A DNA stretch of 64,000 nt from Hyphomicrobiales bacterium (GCA_900472395.1 UCHV01000005.1:1-64000); one strand, 5' to 3'. Counted from the first letter of the stretch, positions 36,007 to 45,952 are shown. Numbers and translations: made by a program. Notes: generated from the letters alone by a model not told the origin.

Positions 36007-36839
36007 ATCTTGGCCTGAATGCGGGCGATTTCGTAAAGCGCGATGCCTGTCGCCATGCCGGCATTGAGGCTGTCTAGACCCGGCCGCTGAGAGATACGCG
36101 CCGTGCCGAAGCGGTTCATGACGGCGTCGGGCAGCCCCTCGCCCTCCGTACCCGTCACCAGGGCGATCCCACGCCCATCGGATGGGATTTCGCGCAGATC
36201 CATAGCCCCCGAAGGCGAAAGCCCCCAGATGGACAGCCCGCGTTCTGCAAGCCGTTCCAGCAACGGCAGGATGGAGTTACCGCGCGCGTATGGCACGGAC
36301 AGGACAGATCCGACCGAAACCCGCAGCGCCTTGCGATAGAGCGGATCGCAGCAGGTCTCATCGAGAAGCACCGCATCCGCCCCGAAGGCAGCGGCATTGC
36401 GAAACATCGAGCCGATATTATCGTGATTGGATATGCCGCAAGCGGCAACGACCAGCGCCCGCTCTGGCAGACGATCGATCAGGTCATCGAGATCGGGCTC
36501 ACCGACACGGCGGCCGAGCGCCAGAATGCCCCGGTGCAGGTGGAAACCCGCGATCGCATCGAGAACGGCGCCGCTTGCCACATAGGTCGGGACATCTTCC
36601 GGCACGTCAGACAGAATATCTTGAACACCATCGACACGGTTTTCCAGAAGCAGGATCTTTTCGATCTCGAAAGCCCCTGCCCCATGCGCGGCAGCGGCCA
36701 TGCGCAGCACGACCGTACCCTCGATGATGAAGCGGCCCTGCCGCCCGGCAAGGTCGCGTTCCTTGATATCGCGAAATTCCGCGATGCGGGGATCGGCCGG
36801 ATCATCGATCCGGATAAGTCCGTTCCCCTCGGCGCGCAT
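36003..36839 (-). CDS. SPOUT/TrmH-type RNA 2'-O-methyltransferase
   Basis: A 278-residue enzyme. The N-terminal substrate-binding region precedes a SpoU fold with VVAACGISNHDNIGSMFRNAAAFGADAVLLD, VTGTEGEGLPDAV and SLNAGMATGIALYEI, the S-adenosylmethionine knot motifs. It would methylate a ribose in tRNA or rRNA; the target is unknown. The ATG shares a base with the upstream gene's stop (TGATG). Confidence 0.9.
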   Translation of the reverse strand: MRAEGNGLIRIDDPADPRIAEFRDIKERDLAGRQGRFIIEGTVVLRMAAAAHGAGAFEIEKILLLENRVDGVQDILSDVPEDVPTYVASGAVLDAIAGFHLHRGILALGRRVGEPDLDDLIDRLPERALVVAACGISNHDNIGSMFRNAAAFGADAVLLDETCCDPLYRKALRVSVGSVLSVPYARGNSILPLLERLAERGLSIWGLSPSGAMDLREIPSDGRGIALVTGTEGEGLPDAVMNRFGTARISQRPGLDSLNAGMATGIALYEIARIQAKI

Positions 36840-37231
36840 CAGTGGCTGCCGACCGTGACGTCGGCGATGATGCGACCGACGGACAGATCGAAGATCAGCG
36901 CCTTGGATGTGCCGTTCAGCTGACCGAAGAACAGGATCTGATTGCCAGAATGCGAAACCGACTGCACGACGAAACCGGCCGGCAGGTTTGCGGTGGCGGC
37001 CAGTGGCTGGTCGGCAGGCACGGAAAGACCGCCGGAAGTCGCAACAGTTGCGGCGCTCTGCGGTGCCGGACGCGTGATCTTGTAGACAATGGCGGCAAGG
37101 ACAGCCATAAAGCAGACCAACAAGATGCCGCCGGATACGAGCTGCAGCTTGATCATCTTGCGACGGATGTTCTCCATTGCCGGATCGAGCGGCTCTTCTG
37201 GGCTCTGGTCCTCGATTTCGGCTTTGGTCAT
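36839..37231 (-). CDS. DUF6476 membrane protein
   Basis: A 130-residue protein with an acidic N-terminus and one TM helix (about 30-51, LQLVSGGILLVCFMAVLAAIVY). A small periplasmic domain (LPAGFVVQSVSHSGNQILFFGQLNGTSKALIFDL) follows. I recall this as DUF6476, conserved in Rhizobiales. It is translationally coupled to the RNA methylase gene and divergent from the pseudouridine synthase. Confidence 0.72.
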   Translation of the reverse strand: MTKAEIEDQSPEEPLDPAMENIRRKMIKLQLVSGGILLVCFMAVLAAIVYKITRPAPQSAATVATSGGLSVPADQPLAATANLPAGFVVQSVSHSGNQILFFGQLNGTSKALIFDLSVGRIIADVTVGSH

Positions 37232-37272
37232 GGAACGGTCCTTGCGTCAGATTTTCAACATCGGATGAATGA

Positions 37273-38298
37273 ATGAACGACCCCTTTAACCAAGGCGAGC
37301 TGCCAAGGAAAGTCCTGACCGCCGGAGAAGATGCCGAAGGCCGCATCGATGCGTGGCTGACAGCCGAACTCGGCGGAGAATTTTCGCGCAATCGCCTGAA
37401 AGCCCTGATCGAACAGGGCGCGGTCAGCCTCAACGGCAAACCCTGCACCGAACCGAAGAAAAAGGTCTCGCCCGGCGACATGATCGAGATCGACCTGCCC
37501 GAACCGGAAGACCCGGAACCCAAGGGCGAGAACATTCCGCTGGAAGTGCTCTACGAGGACAAGGATGTCATCGTCATCGCCAAACCGGCCGGCCTCGTCG
37601 TCCATCCCGGCGCGGGCAACTGGACCGGGACGCTGGTCAATGCGCTGATCTACCATTGCGGCGACAGCCTGTCCGGCATCGGCGGCGTCAAGCGCCCCGG
37701 CATCGTCCACAGGCTGGACAAGGAAACATCCGGTGTCATGGTCGCCGCCAAGAACGACGCGGCCCACCGCCACCTTGCCGACCAGTTTGCCGACCATGGA
37801 CGCACCGGCCCGTTGGAACGCGCCTATATGGCCGTCGTCTGGGGCCGCCCCAATGGCTTGAAGGGCACGATCGATGCGCCTCTCGGCCGCGCCAACGGCG
37901 ACCGCACAAAACGTGCGGTGAAGAAGGAAAACAGCGACGACGCCCGTCATGCCATTACTCATTATGAGGTGATGGAACGTTTCCACGAAAAACCCGATGC
38001 CACCTCCCTTGCGGCACTGATCGAATGCAGGCTCGAAACCGGCCGCACGCACCAGATCCGCGTTCACATGGCACATGTCGGCACGCCTCTGATCGGCGAT
38101 CCGGAATATGCCGGCGGTTTCAAGACCAAGGTGAACACGCTGCCGGAGGAAGCCAGAGGCGTGGTCAGCCGCTTTCCGCGCCAGGCGCTGCACGCCTTCC
38201 TGCTTGCCTTCGAACATCCCCGCACCGGCGAAGTGATGGAATTCGAAGCCCCGATCCCGCAAGACATGGAAGAGCTGATCGAAGCGCTGCGCGCTTGA
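37273..38298 (+). CDS. RluA-family pseudouridine synthase (RluD type)
   Basis: A 341-residue enzyme. An N-terminal S4 RNA-binding domain (about 15-75, SRNRLKALIEQGAVSLNG) precedes the catalytic domain with HRLDKETSGVMVAAK; the catalytic Asp is Asp149. GRTHQIRVHMAHVGTPLIGD is the second conserved motif. It makes pseudouridine in 23S rRNA and is closest to RluD, but RluC-like specificity cannot be ruled out. A terminator follows. Confidence 0.9.
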   Translation: MNDPFNQGELPRKVLTAGEDAEGRIDAWLTAELGGEFSRNRLKALIEQGAVSLNGKPCTEPKKKVSPGDMIEIDLPEPEDPEPKGENIPLEVLYEDKDVIVIAKPAGLVVHPGAGNWTGTLVNALIYHCGDSLSGIGGVKRPGIVHRLDKETSGVMVAAKNDAAHRHLADQFADHGRTGPLERAYMAVVWGRPNGLKGTIDAPLGRANGDRTKRAVKKENSDDARHAITHYEVMERFHEKPDATSLAALIECRLETGRTHQIRVHMAHVGTPLIGDPEYAGGFKTKVNTLPEEARGVVSRFPRQALHAFLLAFEHPRTGEVMEFEAPIPQDMEELIEALRA

Positions 38299-38325
38299 AG
38301 CCGTGTTTGATGGACGTGACAATGT

Positions 38326-38352
38326 AGCCGGGCCTTGCGCCCGGCTTCTTTG
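38326..38352 (+). terminator. Terminator after the pseudouridine synthase gene
   Basis: AGCCGGGC (38326-38333), loop CTTGC, GCCCGGCT (38339-38346), then TCTTTG. Confidence 0.75.
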
Positions 38353-38363
38353 TTTGACGTCTG

Positions 38364-38388
38364 GGAACGTCGTTGCTCCTGGAGCGTT
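38364..38388 (+). promoter_or_regulatory. EcfG-type promoter far upstream of rpoH
   Basis: GGAAC, 16 bases, CGTT: an exact consensus match. It is 330 bp before the rpoH start, so it would give a long leader, or drive a small RNA in the gap. Confidence 0.6.
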
Positions 38389-38465
38389 TTTGGAAACAGT
38401 CAGTCTCCGTTACACCTGAAGATCAGCCAAGCAATCCGGGTGGAAACGCGCTAAAACGATTTTCG

Positions 38466-38490
38466 GGAACAGCCGGTCCACTTGACGGTT
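38466..38490 (+). promoter_or_regulatory. Second EcfG-like promoter upstream of rpoH
   Basis: GGAAC, 16 bases, GGTT. The same stretch also forms an inverted repeat, GGAAC to GTTCC. The whole gap 38299-38717 otherwise holds no gene; a heat-shock or housekeeping promoter is expected nearer the start but I cannot fix it. Confidence 0.45.
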
Positions 38491-38717
38491 CCTGCAGTGT
38501 TCATGGCCATCGGAAGCTTACGAATTTGTAATGATGTAACGTGTCCGTGACGCATTGAATCACCGTTCCGCCGTACTTATCTGGTATCCGGGTCGGAGTG
38601 GGGTTGAGACGTGACCCACGCCGAAGCGGCTTGCCTGAAAGTGTTTTTAGATGATGACCATATGTGATGGTCTCAGCCTGAGGGAGCCGGCAATACACGA
38701 TCAGAAGGGGGTGCTTT

Positions 38718-39620
38718 ATGGCCCGCAACAATCTGCCATCCATTACCGCCGGTGAAGGCGGTCTGAACCGTTATCTCGATGAAATCCGCAAGTTTCCGAT
38801 GCTGGAACCCCAGCAGGAATACATGCTCGCGAAACGTTACGCTGAGCATGGCGACCGGGATGCCGCGCACAAGCTGGTAACCAGCCACCTGCGTCTCGTC
38901 GCCAAGATCGCCATGGGTTACCGCGGTTACGGCCTGCCGATCGGTGAAGTCGTGTCCGAGGGCAATGTCGGCCTCATGCAGGCTGTCAAAAAGTTCGACC
39001 CGGAACGCGGCTTCCGTCTGGCCACATACGCCATGTGGTGGATCAAGGCTTCGATCCAGGAATATATCCTGCGCTCGTGGTCGCTGGTAAAAATGGGCAC
39101 GACTGCCAACCAGAAGCGCCTGTTCTTCAACCTGCGCCGCCTCAAGGGCAAGCTGCAGGCTGTCGAAGACGGCGATCTGCGCCCCGATCAGGTCAAGGAA
39201 ATCGCTACCACGCTGAAGGTGTCTGAGGAAGAAGTCGTCTCGATGAACCGCCGCCTTTCCGGCGACGCCTCGCTGAACGCTCCGATCCGCGCCACGGAAG
39301 GCGAATCCGGCCAGTGGCAGGATTGGCTGGTGGACGACAGCGAAAGCCAGGAACAGGTACTGGTCGAGCAGGACGAACTCGATACCCGCCGTCGCATGCT
39401 GTCCAAGGCCATGGGTGTTCTCAACGATCGTGAACGTCGTATCTTCGAGGCCCGCCGACTGGCCGAGGATCCGGTGACGCTGGAGGAATTGTCGAGCGAA
39501 TTCGATATTTCACGCGAGCGCGTGCGACAGATTGAGGTCCGTGCCTTTGAAAAGGTACAGGAATCGGTGCGCAAGGAAGCGATTGCACAGGCGCAGGCAC
39601 TTCGTGTCGTCGACGCCTAA
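38718..39620 (+). CDS. rpoH: Heat-shock sigma factor RpoH (sigma 32)
   Basis: A 300-residue sigma factor that directs RNA polymerase to heat-shock promoters. It has region 2 (VSEGNVGLMQAVKKFDPERGFRLATYAMWWIKASIQEYILRSWSLVK), the RpoH box QKRLFFNLR (132-140), and region 4 with FDISRERVRQIEVRAFEKVQ. The start has AGAAGGGGG upstream. Rhizobia often carry two RpoH; this one resembles RpoH1, from memory. Candidate general-stress promoters lie upstream. A strong terminator follows. Confidence 0.96.
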   Translation: MARNNLPSITAGEGGLNRYLDEIRKFPMLEPQQEYMLAKRYAEHGDRDAAHKLVTSHLRLVAKIAMGYRGYGLPIGEVVSEGNVGLMQAVKKFDPERGFRLATYAMWWIKASIQEYILRSWSLVKMGTTANQKRLFFNLRRLKGKLQAVEDGDLRPDQVKEIATTLKVSEEEVVSMNRRLSGDASLNAPIRATEGESGQWQDWLVDDSESQEQVLVEQDELDTRRRMLSKAMGVLNDRERRIFEARRLAEDPVTLEELSSEFDISRERVRQIEVRAFEKVQESVRKEAIAQAQALRVVDA

Positions 39621-39642
39621 TCGGTCTGATATCAGGTAAAAA

Positions 39643-39674
39643 CAAACGCCCGCGGCAACCACCGCGGGCGTTTG
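39643..39674. terminator. Bidirectional terminator between rpoH and the PepSY gene
   Basis: A 13-bp perfect stem, CAAACGCCCGCGG / CCGCGGGCGTTTG, with a 6-base loop. Confidence 0.88.
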
Positions 39675-39697
39675 CGTATTTGCCGTCTCTGAATGGC

Positions 39698-41131
39698 TCA
39701 GCGCGTACCTGATGGCATGTTACGCTGTTCCGATGCCATGACCTCCGCAAGTGCTGCCCGGAAAAAATCGATGAGCAGAAACAGCAGCAGGCTGACGCCC
39801 ATCACCGGCAGCGCAATACCGACGATCAGCGCCACGGCAAGCACCATGAACTTGGTCACCGGCGAGAGGTAAGAAAAGCTGCGCATCAGCGTGCGCGTGG
39901 AACCGCCCGGCGCCGGACGCCGCAGCCACCACATGCGATACCCGTAGATGATCATGGCCGTCAGCGCGATGCCTAGCGTCGCCATCACGATCTGATTGGC
40001 CACACCGAACAACACCCCCATATGTGCATCGATGCCCCAGCGGATCAGTTTGGCGACCACCGGAAAGCTCTCGAAATCGGCGCGGCTGGTCACCGTGTAA
40101 CTGCCCGGATCAACCGCGATCGTATCGACCTGTGTCGGCCAGCTGCGATCGTATTCGCTCACGCGAAACGCCTGGCCGACGGTGCGCGGCTGGCGGATTT
40201 CGATCATCGGCGAATCGATGCCCGCGGCACGTGCGGCGGCAACGACCCCATCGAACCGGGCCACCATATCCTGCTCCGAAACCGCAGCGGCCGTTTCAAC
40301 CGGCGCGCCCATGCCATGCGCCGCATGTTCACCCATCGCGGGTGCCGCAGCGTGCGGGTCGAGCGCGGTGGTGATGGCGGGCGTGACCCAACCGGCCTCG
40401 CTACGGAAGACATCGATATTGTCACCGGCCCAACGGGACCAGGTCAGCCCGGTCGCAGACAGAAACAGCAGGCCCAGCGATACCCACAGACCGATCAGCG
40501 TATGAAGCCTTTTGGCTCGCGCGGCATCGTTTATCCTGGCGGTTTTCGGTCGTTTCAGGCCACGTTGCCAGTACCAGAGCAAAAGGCCGCCCAGAACCGA
40601 AATCCACAGCCAGGACGCGGCAAGCTCGCTGTAATGCCGGCCGATATCGCCCAGAAGCAGATTGCGGTGAAGATAATCCAGCGTGATACGGAACGGCAGG
40701 ATGCCGCTTGTGCCATAGGTGATCAGTTCACCCTGCGAAGCGAGCGACGCCGGATCGATAAAGACAGTGCGCGTTTCCGATCCGCCAAGTCCCGGTTCGG
40801 TAAACATCACACGCGTGGTGCGTCCAGGCGCGGTCGACGGTCGCACGGCGAACAGCCGCGGACCTTCGCCGATTGCCGCGCGTGCCGCCGCGATCTGTTC
40901 CGCCAGCGGTCGCACCGGGCCATCGCTGCGCGCTACCAGCTGGTCCCGGTAGAGCATGTTTTCAATCTGCGGCGTCAGAACGTAAAGCGTGCCGGTGATG
41001 GCAGCAACGAGCAGGAACGGCCCAACAAAAAGGCCGACATAAAAATGCAGCCGCGTCAAAAACGCGCGAAGGGTTTGGGCGCTTTCCGTTTTCGAAGGTG
41101 ATGCAGGCGCGGTGAACGAGCCGGAAGTCAT
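39698..41131 (-). CDS. PepSY-associated TM protein (iron/siderophore-linked reductase family)
   Basis: A 477-residue inner-membrane protein of the PepSY-TM family (PiuB/FpvG-like). It has a TM near the N-terminus (LHFYVGLFVGPFLLVAAITGTLYVL), periplasmic PepSY regions, and three or more later TMs. The start at 41131 has GGGAGG eight bases upstream, better than the ATG at 41137. Members often serve as ferric-siderophore or copper-related reductases and are iron-regulated; that is family knowledge. It is the second gene after DUF2946. Confidence 0.85.
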   Translation of the reverse strand: MTSGSFTAPASPSKTESAQTLRAFLTRLHFYVGLFVGPFLLVAAITGTLYVLTPQIENMLYRDQLVARSDGPVRPLAEQIAAARAAIGEGPRLFAVRPSTAPGRTTRVMFTEPGLGGSETRTVFIDPASLASQGELITYGTSGILPFRITLDYLHRNLLLGDIGRHYSELAASWLWISVLGGLLLWYWQRGLKRPKTARINDAARAKRLHTLIGLWVSLGLLFLSATGLTWSRWAGDNIDVFRSEAGWVTPAITTALDPHAAAPAMGEHAAHGMGAPVETAAAVSEQDMVARFDGVVAAARAAGIDSPMIEIRQPRTVGQAFRVSEYDRSWPTQVDTIAVDPGSYTVTSRADFESFPVVAKLIRWGIDAHMGVLFGVANQIVMATLGIALTAMIIYGYRMWWLRRPAPGGSTRTLMRSFSYLSPVTKFMVLAVALIVGIALPVMGVSLLLFLLIDFFRAALAEVMASEQRNMPSGTR

Positions 41132-41277
41132 GAGCATGCCCTCCCGATTTGATCAGCTATCGAGACAGGGTTGAGTGGGCAAAAAGGCGGGCGCAGCGGC
41201 TCCGCAAAGGAAAAACAGGGCATGAAAGCCTCCACGAGAACGGACGAGCCGGATCGTCATCCGGCGGCTAAACGTCG

Positions 41278-41715
41278 TCAGATGGAGAAATGTGGTGGCC
41301 CGCGTGCGTCCCTGAAGCGTCCGGCCGGCTGAGAAGCGATAGGCACAGCACGCCATGCGGCAACTTCATCACTCTCGAGCAACGGCCATTGCGCCGTGAT
41401 TGCGGATGGAAGGTCGGCGGCAGCAACCTGCGCTGCAAACTGGCAGGCCGCCGAACAGCATTCCGGATGTTCGGCCTTGCCACCGTGTTTGTGATGGACC
41501 GGCTTGGCGCTTTCGGCGCCATGGAGGTCATGCGCCTCATGGCCGCTCGTATCGGTGGAACAGATGATCTGCGTGGCTGCAAGCCGTTTAGCTGCCGCCA
41601 TTGCGCCAAGTGCGTGTGCACCGATAGCGCCATCGAGCATCATCATGAACGAAAGAAGCAGGGCGAGAACACCGCCGCTCATTTTGTCCGCAATGATTTT
41701 CCTGACGAAACGCAT
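41278..41715 (-). CDS. DUF2946-like small exported protein with Cys/His motif
   Basis: A 145-residue protein. A hydrophobic N-terminal segment (about 13-38) works as signal or TM. A His-rich stretch (HKHGGKAEHPECCSAACQ) follows, and the end RFRDARGPPHFSI is typical of DUF2946. The His/Cys cluster suggests metal binding. It is 146 bp upstream of the PepSY gene on the same strand; the pair probably acts in copper or iron handling, which is inference. Confidence 0.78.
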   Translation of the reverse strand: MRFVRKIIADKMSGGVLALLLSFMMMLDGAIGAHALGAMAAAKRLAATQIICSTDTSGHEAHDLHGAESAKPVHHKHGGKAEHPECCSAACQFAAQVAAADLPSAITAQWPLLESDEVAAWRAVPIASQPAGRFRDARGPPHFSI

Positions 41716-41771
41716 GGTTGTTCCATGGCATTTCGCAAGCGATCTGTCACTGCGGCAATTTGTTTAGAAGC

Positions 41772-41804
41772 AAAAAGGCCGGCCGTTGGAGAACGGCCGG
41801 CCTT
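41772..41804 (-). terminator. Terminator after the large proline-rich protein gene
   Basis: A 13-bp stem, AAGGCCGGCCGTT / AACGGCCGGCCTT, loop GGAG, with AAAAA on the left as U-tract for the minus strand. Confidence 0.88.
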
Positions 41805-41842
41805 AATTCATTGAACTTTTGCCCGGGCTAACTCGGGGACGA

Positions 41843-44392
41843 TCACTGTCCCGTTGCAGGCGTTCCGGCCGACCATTCACGAATGGCCGTGTTGAAGGCG
41901 CGAATACCTTCCGGCCCCTTCTGAAGCGTCAGCAGAGCCCGGCGGCCGTTGCGATAGGCCAGCGGAATATCGAGCCAGTTCTTCGCACGCAGGAGTTCCA
42001 GATTGGTTGCGCGTGCATCCGGGAAGTCGTTGAGCGCAATCATATGGAAATCGTCGGTGATCTTGGCCGGAACCGCTACAAGCGGTGTGCCGCGATCCTG
42101 CTCGGTATCCTTCATGGCGATACGCTGAACACTGTCGATGGCACCGCCTTCGAAGTCCGGCGGAACCGAAAACACCAGTTCGATCAGATGGCTGGCGGGC
42201 AGCGACGGATCGGAATTGCGTTTGAAGGTGACAAGCGCCGTCATGCCGCGGCCGGGTATATTGATCCGGGCCTGGACGGTCGGCTCCTGACGGCCGTTTT
42301 CACCCGGTTCGGTCTGCAGCGACCACGAGACATTGCCTTCGACAGCAGTCGGGGCCGGCTGGCCGAGACGCTCTTCGTAAAGGAACATCTTTTCGCCGCT
42401 GACAGCAGCCGTATCGGCCGGGTTCACCGCTGGCGCATTGGCCGAAGGCGTTCCACCCGCTGCCGGAGCAGCCTCGTTCGGTGTTGCAGCCGGCGTACCC
42501 GGAGGGCTGTTGAGCTGCGCGACCGACTGGCCGCCGCCGGATGCCTGCGGACCGCCAGCTCCTTCATCGACTTCCGTGCCGTTCGCCAGCAGGCGCTGCG
42601 TGAATTTCTGGCCGGAAGCAGTGCCATCGGCAGCAGGCGGCGTTGCTGAATTTGAAGCCTGACCGTTATTGGCAGGTGTCTGCGCAGGAGCGTTGTTGCT
42701 CTGATCTGCCGGCGGCGTCTGGGTTGCCGGCGGTGTCTGCTGCGGGGCACCGGTTCCCGAATTGTCGGACCCGGCAATGCCACCGATCATTTCATCGACC
42801 TTGTCCCAGTTGGACCAGGCGACATAACCGCCGCCGCCAAGGATGACGAGGCCGAGAACGGCAAGGATGATCGGGCCGAAGCTGCGTTTCGGCTTCGGCT
42901 GGGCACGATAAGGCCGCACCGGTGGCGGCATCATGTCGTCGTGAAGTTCGTCGTCCGAGGTTGCCGGCGCGTTTTCGGCAGCAGCGGCCGCGGCCTTGTT
43001 GTAGCCGATCAGTTCTTCGAGGTCGTTCCAGGGATCGGCATCGGCAGGCTTCGCCTGAGCGGCCTGTGCATTCGCAGAACCGCTGGTCGCGGCGGCACCC
43101 GCTGCAACAGCAGCAGCGCCGGCTGCTGCGGCACCACCGGTCATATCCGGCTGCGCACGCAGATATTCCGCGAAGGGATCGTTATCGTCCTGCTGCAGCG
43201 GTGGCTGATGCTGCGGCTGTTCCGGTGCATGCCCGAAATCGGGCAGTTCGGAAACGGCCGGCATGCGAGCATTGGCGGCTGCATTGACCGGAGTTTCGAA
43301 ATGCGCGTCGAAGTTTTCCGCCGCAAGACGGTCGTCGAACTTCTGCCCGCCGAACGCGACCGGGGCAGCTTCGTCCGGCTGACGCGGCAGTTCTACCGGG
43401 TTGGCCCAGGCAACTGCGGAAATATCAGGCCCAGCCTGCGGCTCGTCAGCCTTCAGCCAGCTTGGCTCTTCGGTTTTCGCCGGTTCCTCCGTGAAGTCCG
43501 CCATCGGTTCGACAAGGCGGGAACTTGCATGGCGGGTATCGCGATCGCCATCGAAGGACGGCTCACGAGTATCTTCGAACGGACGATTCGGCGCATCCGG
43601 GTCCGCCGGCCAGATCGATGTCTGCTGAGGGAAGGTCGGCTCGTGCGAAGGGATCAGGCCGTCCTGCTCTTCCGCATAGGAGACGGCTTCCGGCAATTCC
43701 GGTTCGCGACGGAAAGGCGGTTCGTCGGGATAGGGCGCGGTCACCGGCTCTGCCGGTTCATCCCAGCGAGGCACTTCTGCCGGCGGCACGGCCGCGTATT
43801 CATCGACGCGGCGCTGCTCATCGACGGATACATCCGGCTGCCCATAGGCAGCAGGGCGTTCTTCCTCGACCGGCTCCGCATAAGGTTCCGCTTCGGCAGG
43901 CGGCTGATAGGCAGCCGGCTCGTATGAAGGCGCGTCATATCCCGCAGCCTGATGCACAGGCGGCTCATCGGCAACGGTATCGGGCGTCGGCGCTTCAGGC
44001 GCGTAGGCGTCAGGCACCTGCGCATCCGGCTCTGTCCGGTCATAGGCACTGTCGGAATAGGACGATGCGGCATCGTCCAGCACGGGCGATGCAGCCGCTT
44101 CGGGCTCAGGCTCGCGTATCGATGGCTCTGCCACTTCGGGCGCAAAAACAGGCGCAGCATCCGGCTCCGAAGCCGGCAATGCTTCCGCATGCTCTGCCTC
44201 GACGGAAGCGATCGCCGCCTCCAGCTTGTCCATCTGGCGGCGAAGCATGTCGTCCGACGGGCGCGGCTTCATGTTCTCGAGCTGTCGCTGAACAGCACCG
44301 CGCGCCTTTTCATACACCCGCAGCCGCATCTCGGGAGTATTGTTCGCCAGACCATCCACGGTCCGGCGAATAACCGCTACAAAATCAGCCAT
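41843..44392 (-). CDS. Large proline/acidic-rich single-TM protein
   Basis: An 849-residue protein. The N-terminal 70 residues are a helical domain (DFVAVIRRTVDGLANNTPEMRLRVYEKARGAVQRQLENM). A long low-complexity region rich in Pro, Glu, Ala, Asp and Tyr (about 75-500) follows, then one TM near residue 505-525 (FGPIILAVLGLVILGGGGYVAW). A Thr/Pro/Gln/Asn linker and a folded C-terminal periplasmic domain (about 690-845) complete it. I do not recognise the family by name. The layout resembles a membrane-spanning scaffold. It follows purA by 62 bp. Confidence 0.78.
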   Translation of the reverse strand: MADFVAVIRRTVDGLANNTPEMRLRVYEKARGAVQRQLENMKPRPSDDMLRRQMDKLEAAIASVEAEHAEALPASEPDAAPVFAPEVAEPSIREPEPEAAASPVLDDAASSYSDSAYDRTEPDAQVPDAYAPEAPTPDTVADEPPVHQAAGYDAPSYEPAAYQPPAEAEPYAEPVEEERPAAYGQPDVSVDEQRRVDEYAAVPPAEVPRWDEPAEPVTAPYPDEPPFRREPELPEAVSYAEEQDGLIPSHEPTFPQQTSIWPADPDAPNRPFEDTREPSFDGDRDTRHASSRLVEPMADFTEEPAKTEEPSWLKADEPQAGPDISAVAWANPVELPRQPDEAAPVAFGGQKFDDRLAAENFDAHFETPVNAAANARMPAVSELPDFGHAPEQPQHQPPLQQDDNDPFAEYLRAQPDMTGGAAAAGAAAVAAGAAATSGSANAQAAQAKPADADPWNDLEELIGYNKAAAAAAENAPATSDDELHDDMMPPPVRPYRAQPKPKRSFGPIILAVLGLVILGGGGYVAWSNWDKVDEMIGGIAGSDNSGTGAPQQTPPATQTPPADQSNNAPAQTPANNGQASNSATPPAADGTASGQKFTQRLLANGTEVDEGAGGPQASGGGQSVAQLNSPPGTPAATPNEAAPAAGGTPSANAPAVNPADTAAVSGEKMFLYEERLGQPAPTAVEGNVSWSLQTEPGENGRQEPTVQARINIPGRGMTALVTFKRNSDPSLPASHLIELVFSVPPDFEGGAIDSVQRIAMKDTEQDRGTPLVAVPAKITDDFHMIALNDFPDARATNLELLRAKNWLDIPLAYRNGRRALLTLQKGPEGIRAFNTAIREWSAGTPATGQ

Positions 44393-44454
44393 CGATACTT
44401 TCTCTTGATCACCGGCCGACAAGGCCCGGGTGAAAGATGTGTCAAACTAGGATA

Positions 44455-45753
44455 TTAGTCCTCAAACGGGTCCGTCACAAGTATGGTGTCATCCCGTTCC
44501 GGAGAGGTGGAAAGTAGGGCGACGGGCGCACCGATCAATTCCTCGACCTGACGGACGTATTTGATCGCCTGCGCCGGCAGGTCGGCCCAGGAACGGGCAC
44601 CGACCGTCGATTCTTTCCAGCCTTCCAGCGTTACGTAGATCGGCTCGACGCGAGCCTGAGCGGCCTGCGCCGCCGGCAGGTGATCGATGCGCTTGCCGTC
44701 CAGCATGTAACCGACGCAGATCTTCAGTTCTTCGAGACCGTCGAGAACGTCGAGCTTGGTGAGCGCGATGCCGGTAATGCCATTGGTGGCGACCGACTGG
44801 CGCACCAGCGCGGCATCGAACCAGCCGCAACGGCGCTTGCGGCCCGTGACGGTGCCGAATTCATGGCCCTTCTCGCCCAGGAACTGGCCGATCTCGTCGT
44901 TCAATTCGGTCGGGAAAGGACCTTCGCCAACGCGGGTCGTGTAAGCCTTGGTGATGCCGAGGATGTAACCGAGCGAACCCGGACCCATGCCCGAACCGGC
45001 AGACGCCTGGCCGGCAACGGTGTTGGATGAGGTGACGAACGGATAGGTGCCGTGGTCGATATCGAGCAGCGAGCCCTGAGCGCCTTCAAAGAGGATGCGC
45101 GAACCCTGGCGACGCTCCTTGTCGAGCAGTTCCCAGACGCTTTCCATGAACGGCAGGATACGGTCGGCAACGGAGGTCAGTTCCTCCATGATGTCCTTGT
45201 GTTCGACTTCGGCTGCACCGAAACCGCGACGAAGGGCATTGTGATGGGTGAGGATACGTTCGACCTTGGCTTCCAGCGCATCCAGATCGGCCAGATCCAT
45301 GACGCGGATGGCGCGACGGCCGACCTTGTCTTCGTAAGCCGGGCCGATGCCGCGGCGGGTGGTGCCGATCTTGGTGCCGCTGTTGGAAGCCGCATCTTCG
45401 CGCATGCCGTCGAGTTCGCGGTGCAGCGAAAGGATGAGCGTGGCGTTTTCGGCGATGCGCAGGTTATCCGTGGTGACCTTGACGCCCTGTGCTTCCAGAC
45501 GGCCGATTTCGGCGATCAGAGCATGCGGATCGACGACGACGCCGTTGCCGATAACGCCCTTCTTGCCCGGGCGTACGACACCCGACGGCAGAAGCGAAAG
45601 CTTGTAGCTGACGCCGTCGATGACGAGCGTATGGCCGGCATTATGCCCCCCTTGGAAGCGAACGACGATGTCCGCGCGTTCGGAAAGCCAATCGACAATC
45701 TTGCCCTTGCCCTCGTCACCCCACTGGGAACCCACTACCACGACATTCGTCAT
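44455..45753 (-). CDS. purA: Adenylosuccinate synthetase
   Basis: A 432-residue enzyme, exactly the usual length, that makes adenylosuccinate from IMP, Asp and GTP in AMP synthesis. Catalytic Asp13 is in [11 protein letters not shown] and His41 in GGHNAGH. The motifs [14 protein letters not shown] and [12 protein letters not shown] are conserved. The start at 45753 matches the family; an upstream extension is not supported. It is probably co-transcribed with the large proline-rich gene behind it. Confidence 0.97.
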   Translation of the reverse strand: MTNVVVVGSQWGDEGKGKIVDWLSERADIVVRFQGGHNAGHTLVIDGVSYKLSLLPSGVVRPGKKGVIGNGVVVDPHALIAEIGRLEAQGVKVTTDNLRIAENATLILSLHRELDGMREDAASNSGTKIGTTRRGIGPAYEDKVGRRAIRVMDLADLDALEAKVERILTHHNALRRGFGAAEVEHKDIMEELTSVADRILPFMESVWELLDKERRQGSRILFEGAQGSLLDIDHGTYPFVTSSNTVAGQASAGSGMGPGSLGYILGITKAYTTRVGEGPFPTELNDEIGQFLGEKGHEFGTVTGRKRRCGWFDAALVRQSVATNGITGIALTKLDVLDGLEELKICVGYMLDGKRIDHLPAAQAAQARVEPIYVTLEGWKESTVGARSWADLPAQAIKYVRQVEELIGAPVALLSTSPERDDTILVTDPFED

Positions 45754-45952
45754 TTCACGATATCCTGCCTTGCGGCGCAAGACGTTGCGCCTACTCAAAC
45801 CGGCGCATCTATACTGCGCCGAACAGCGGAAAGCGACCGCTTTATCGACTTGTCTGTGGTTTTTACGTGACAAATCACCACCCGCCCCGATAACTGCGCC
45901 ACCGGGAACGCCATGGAATGGCGGCCTTGCAAGGCATTGGAGGAGGAAGCGG

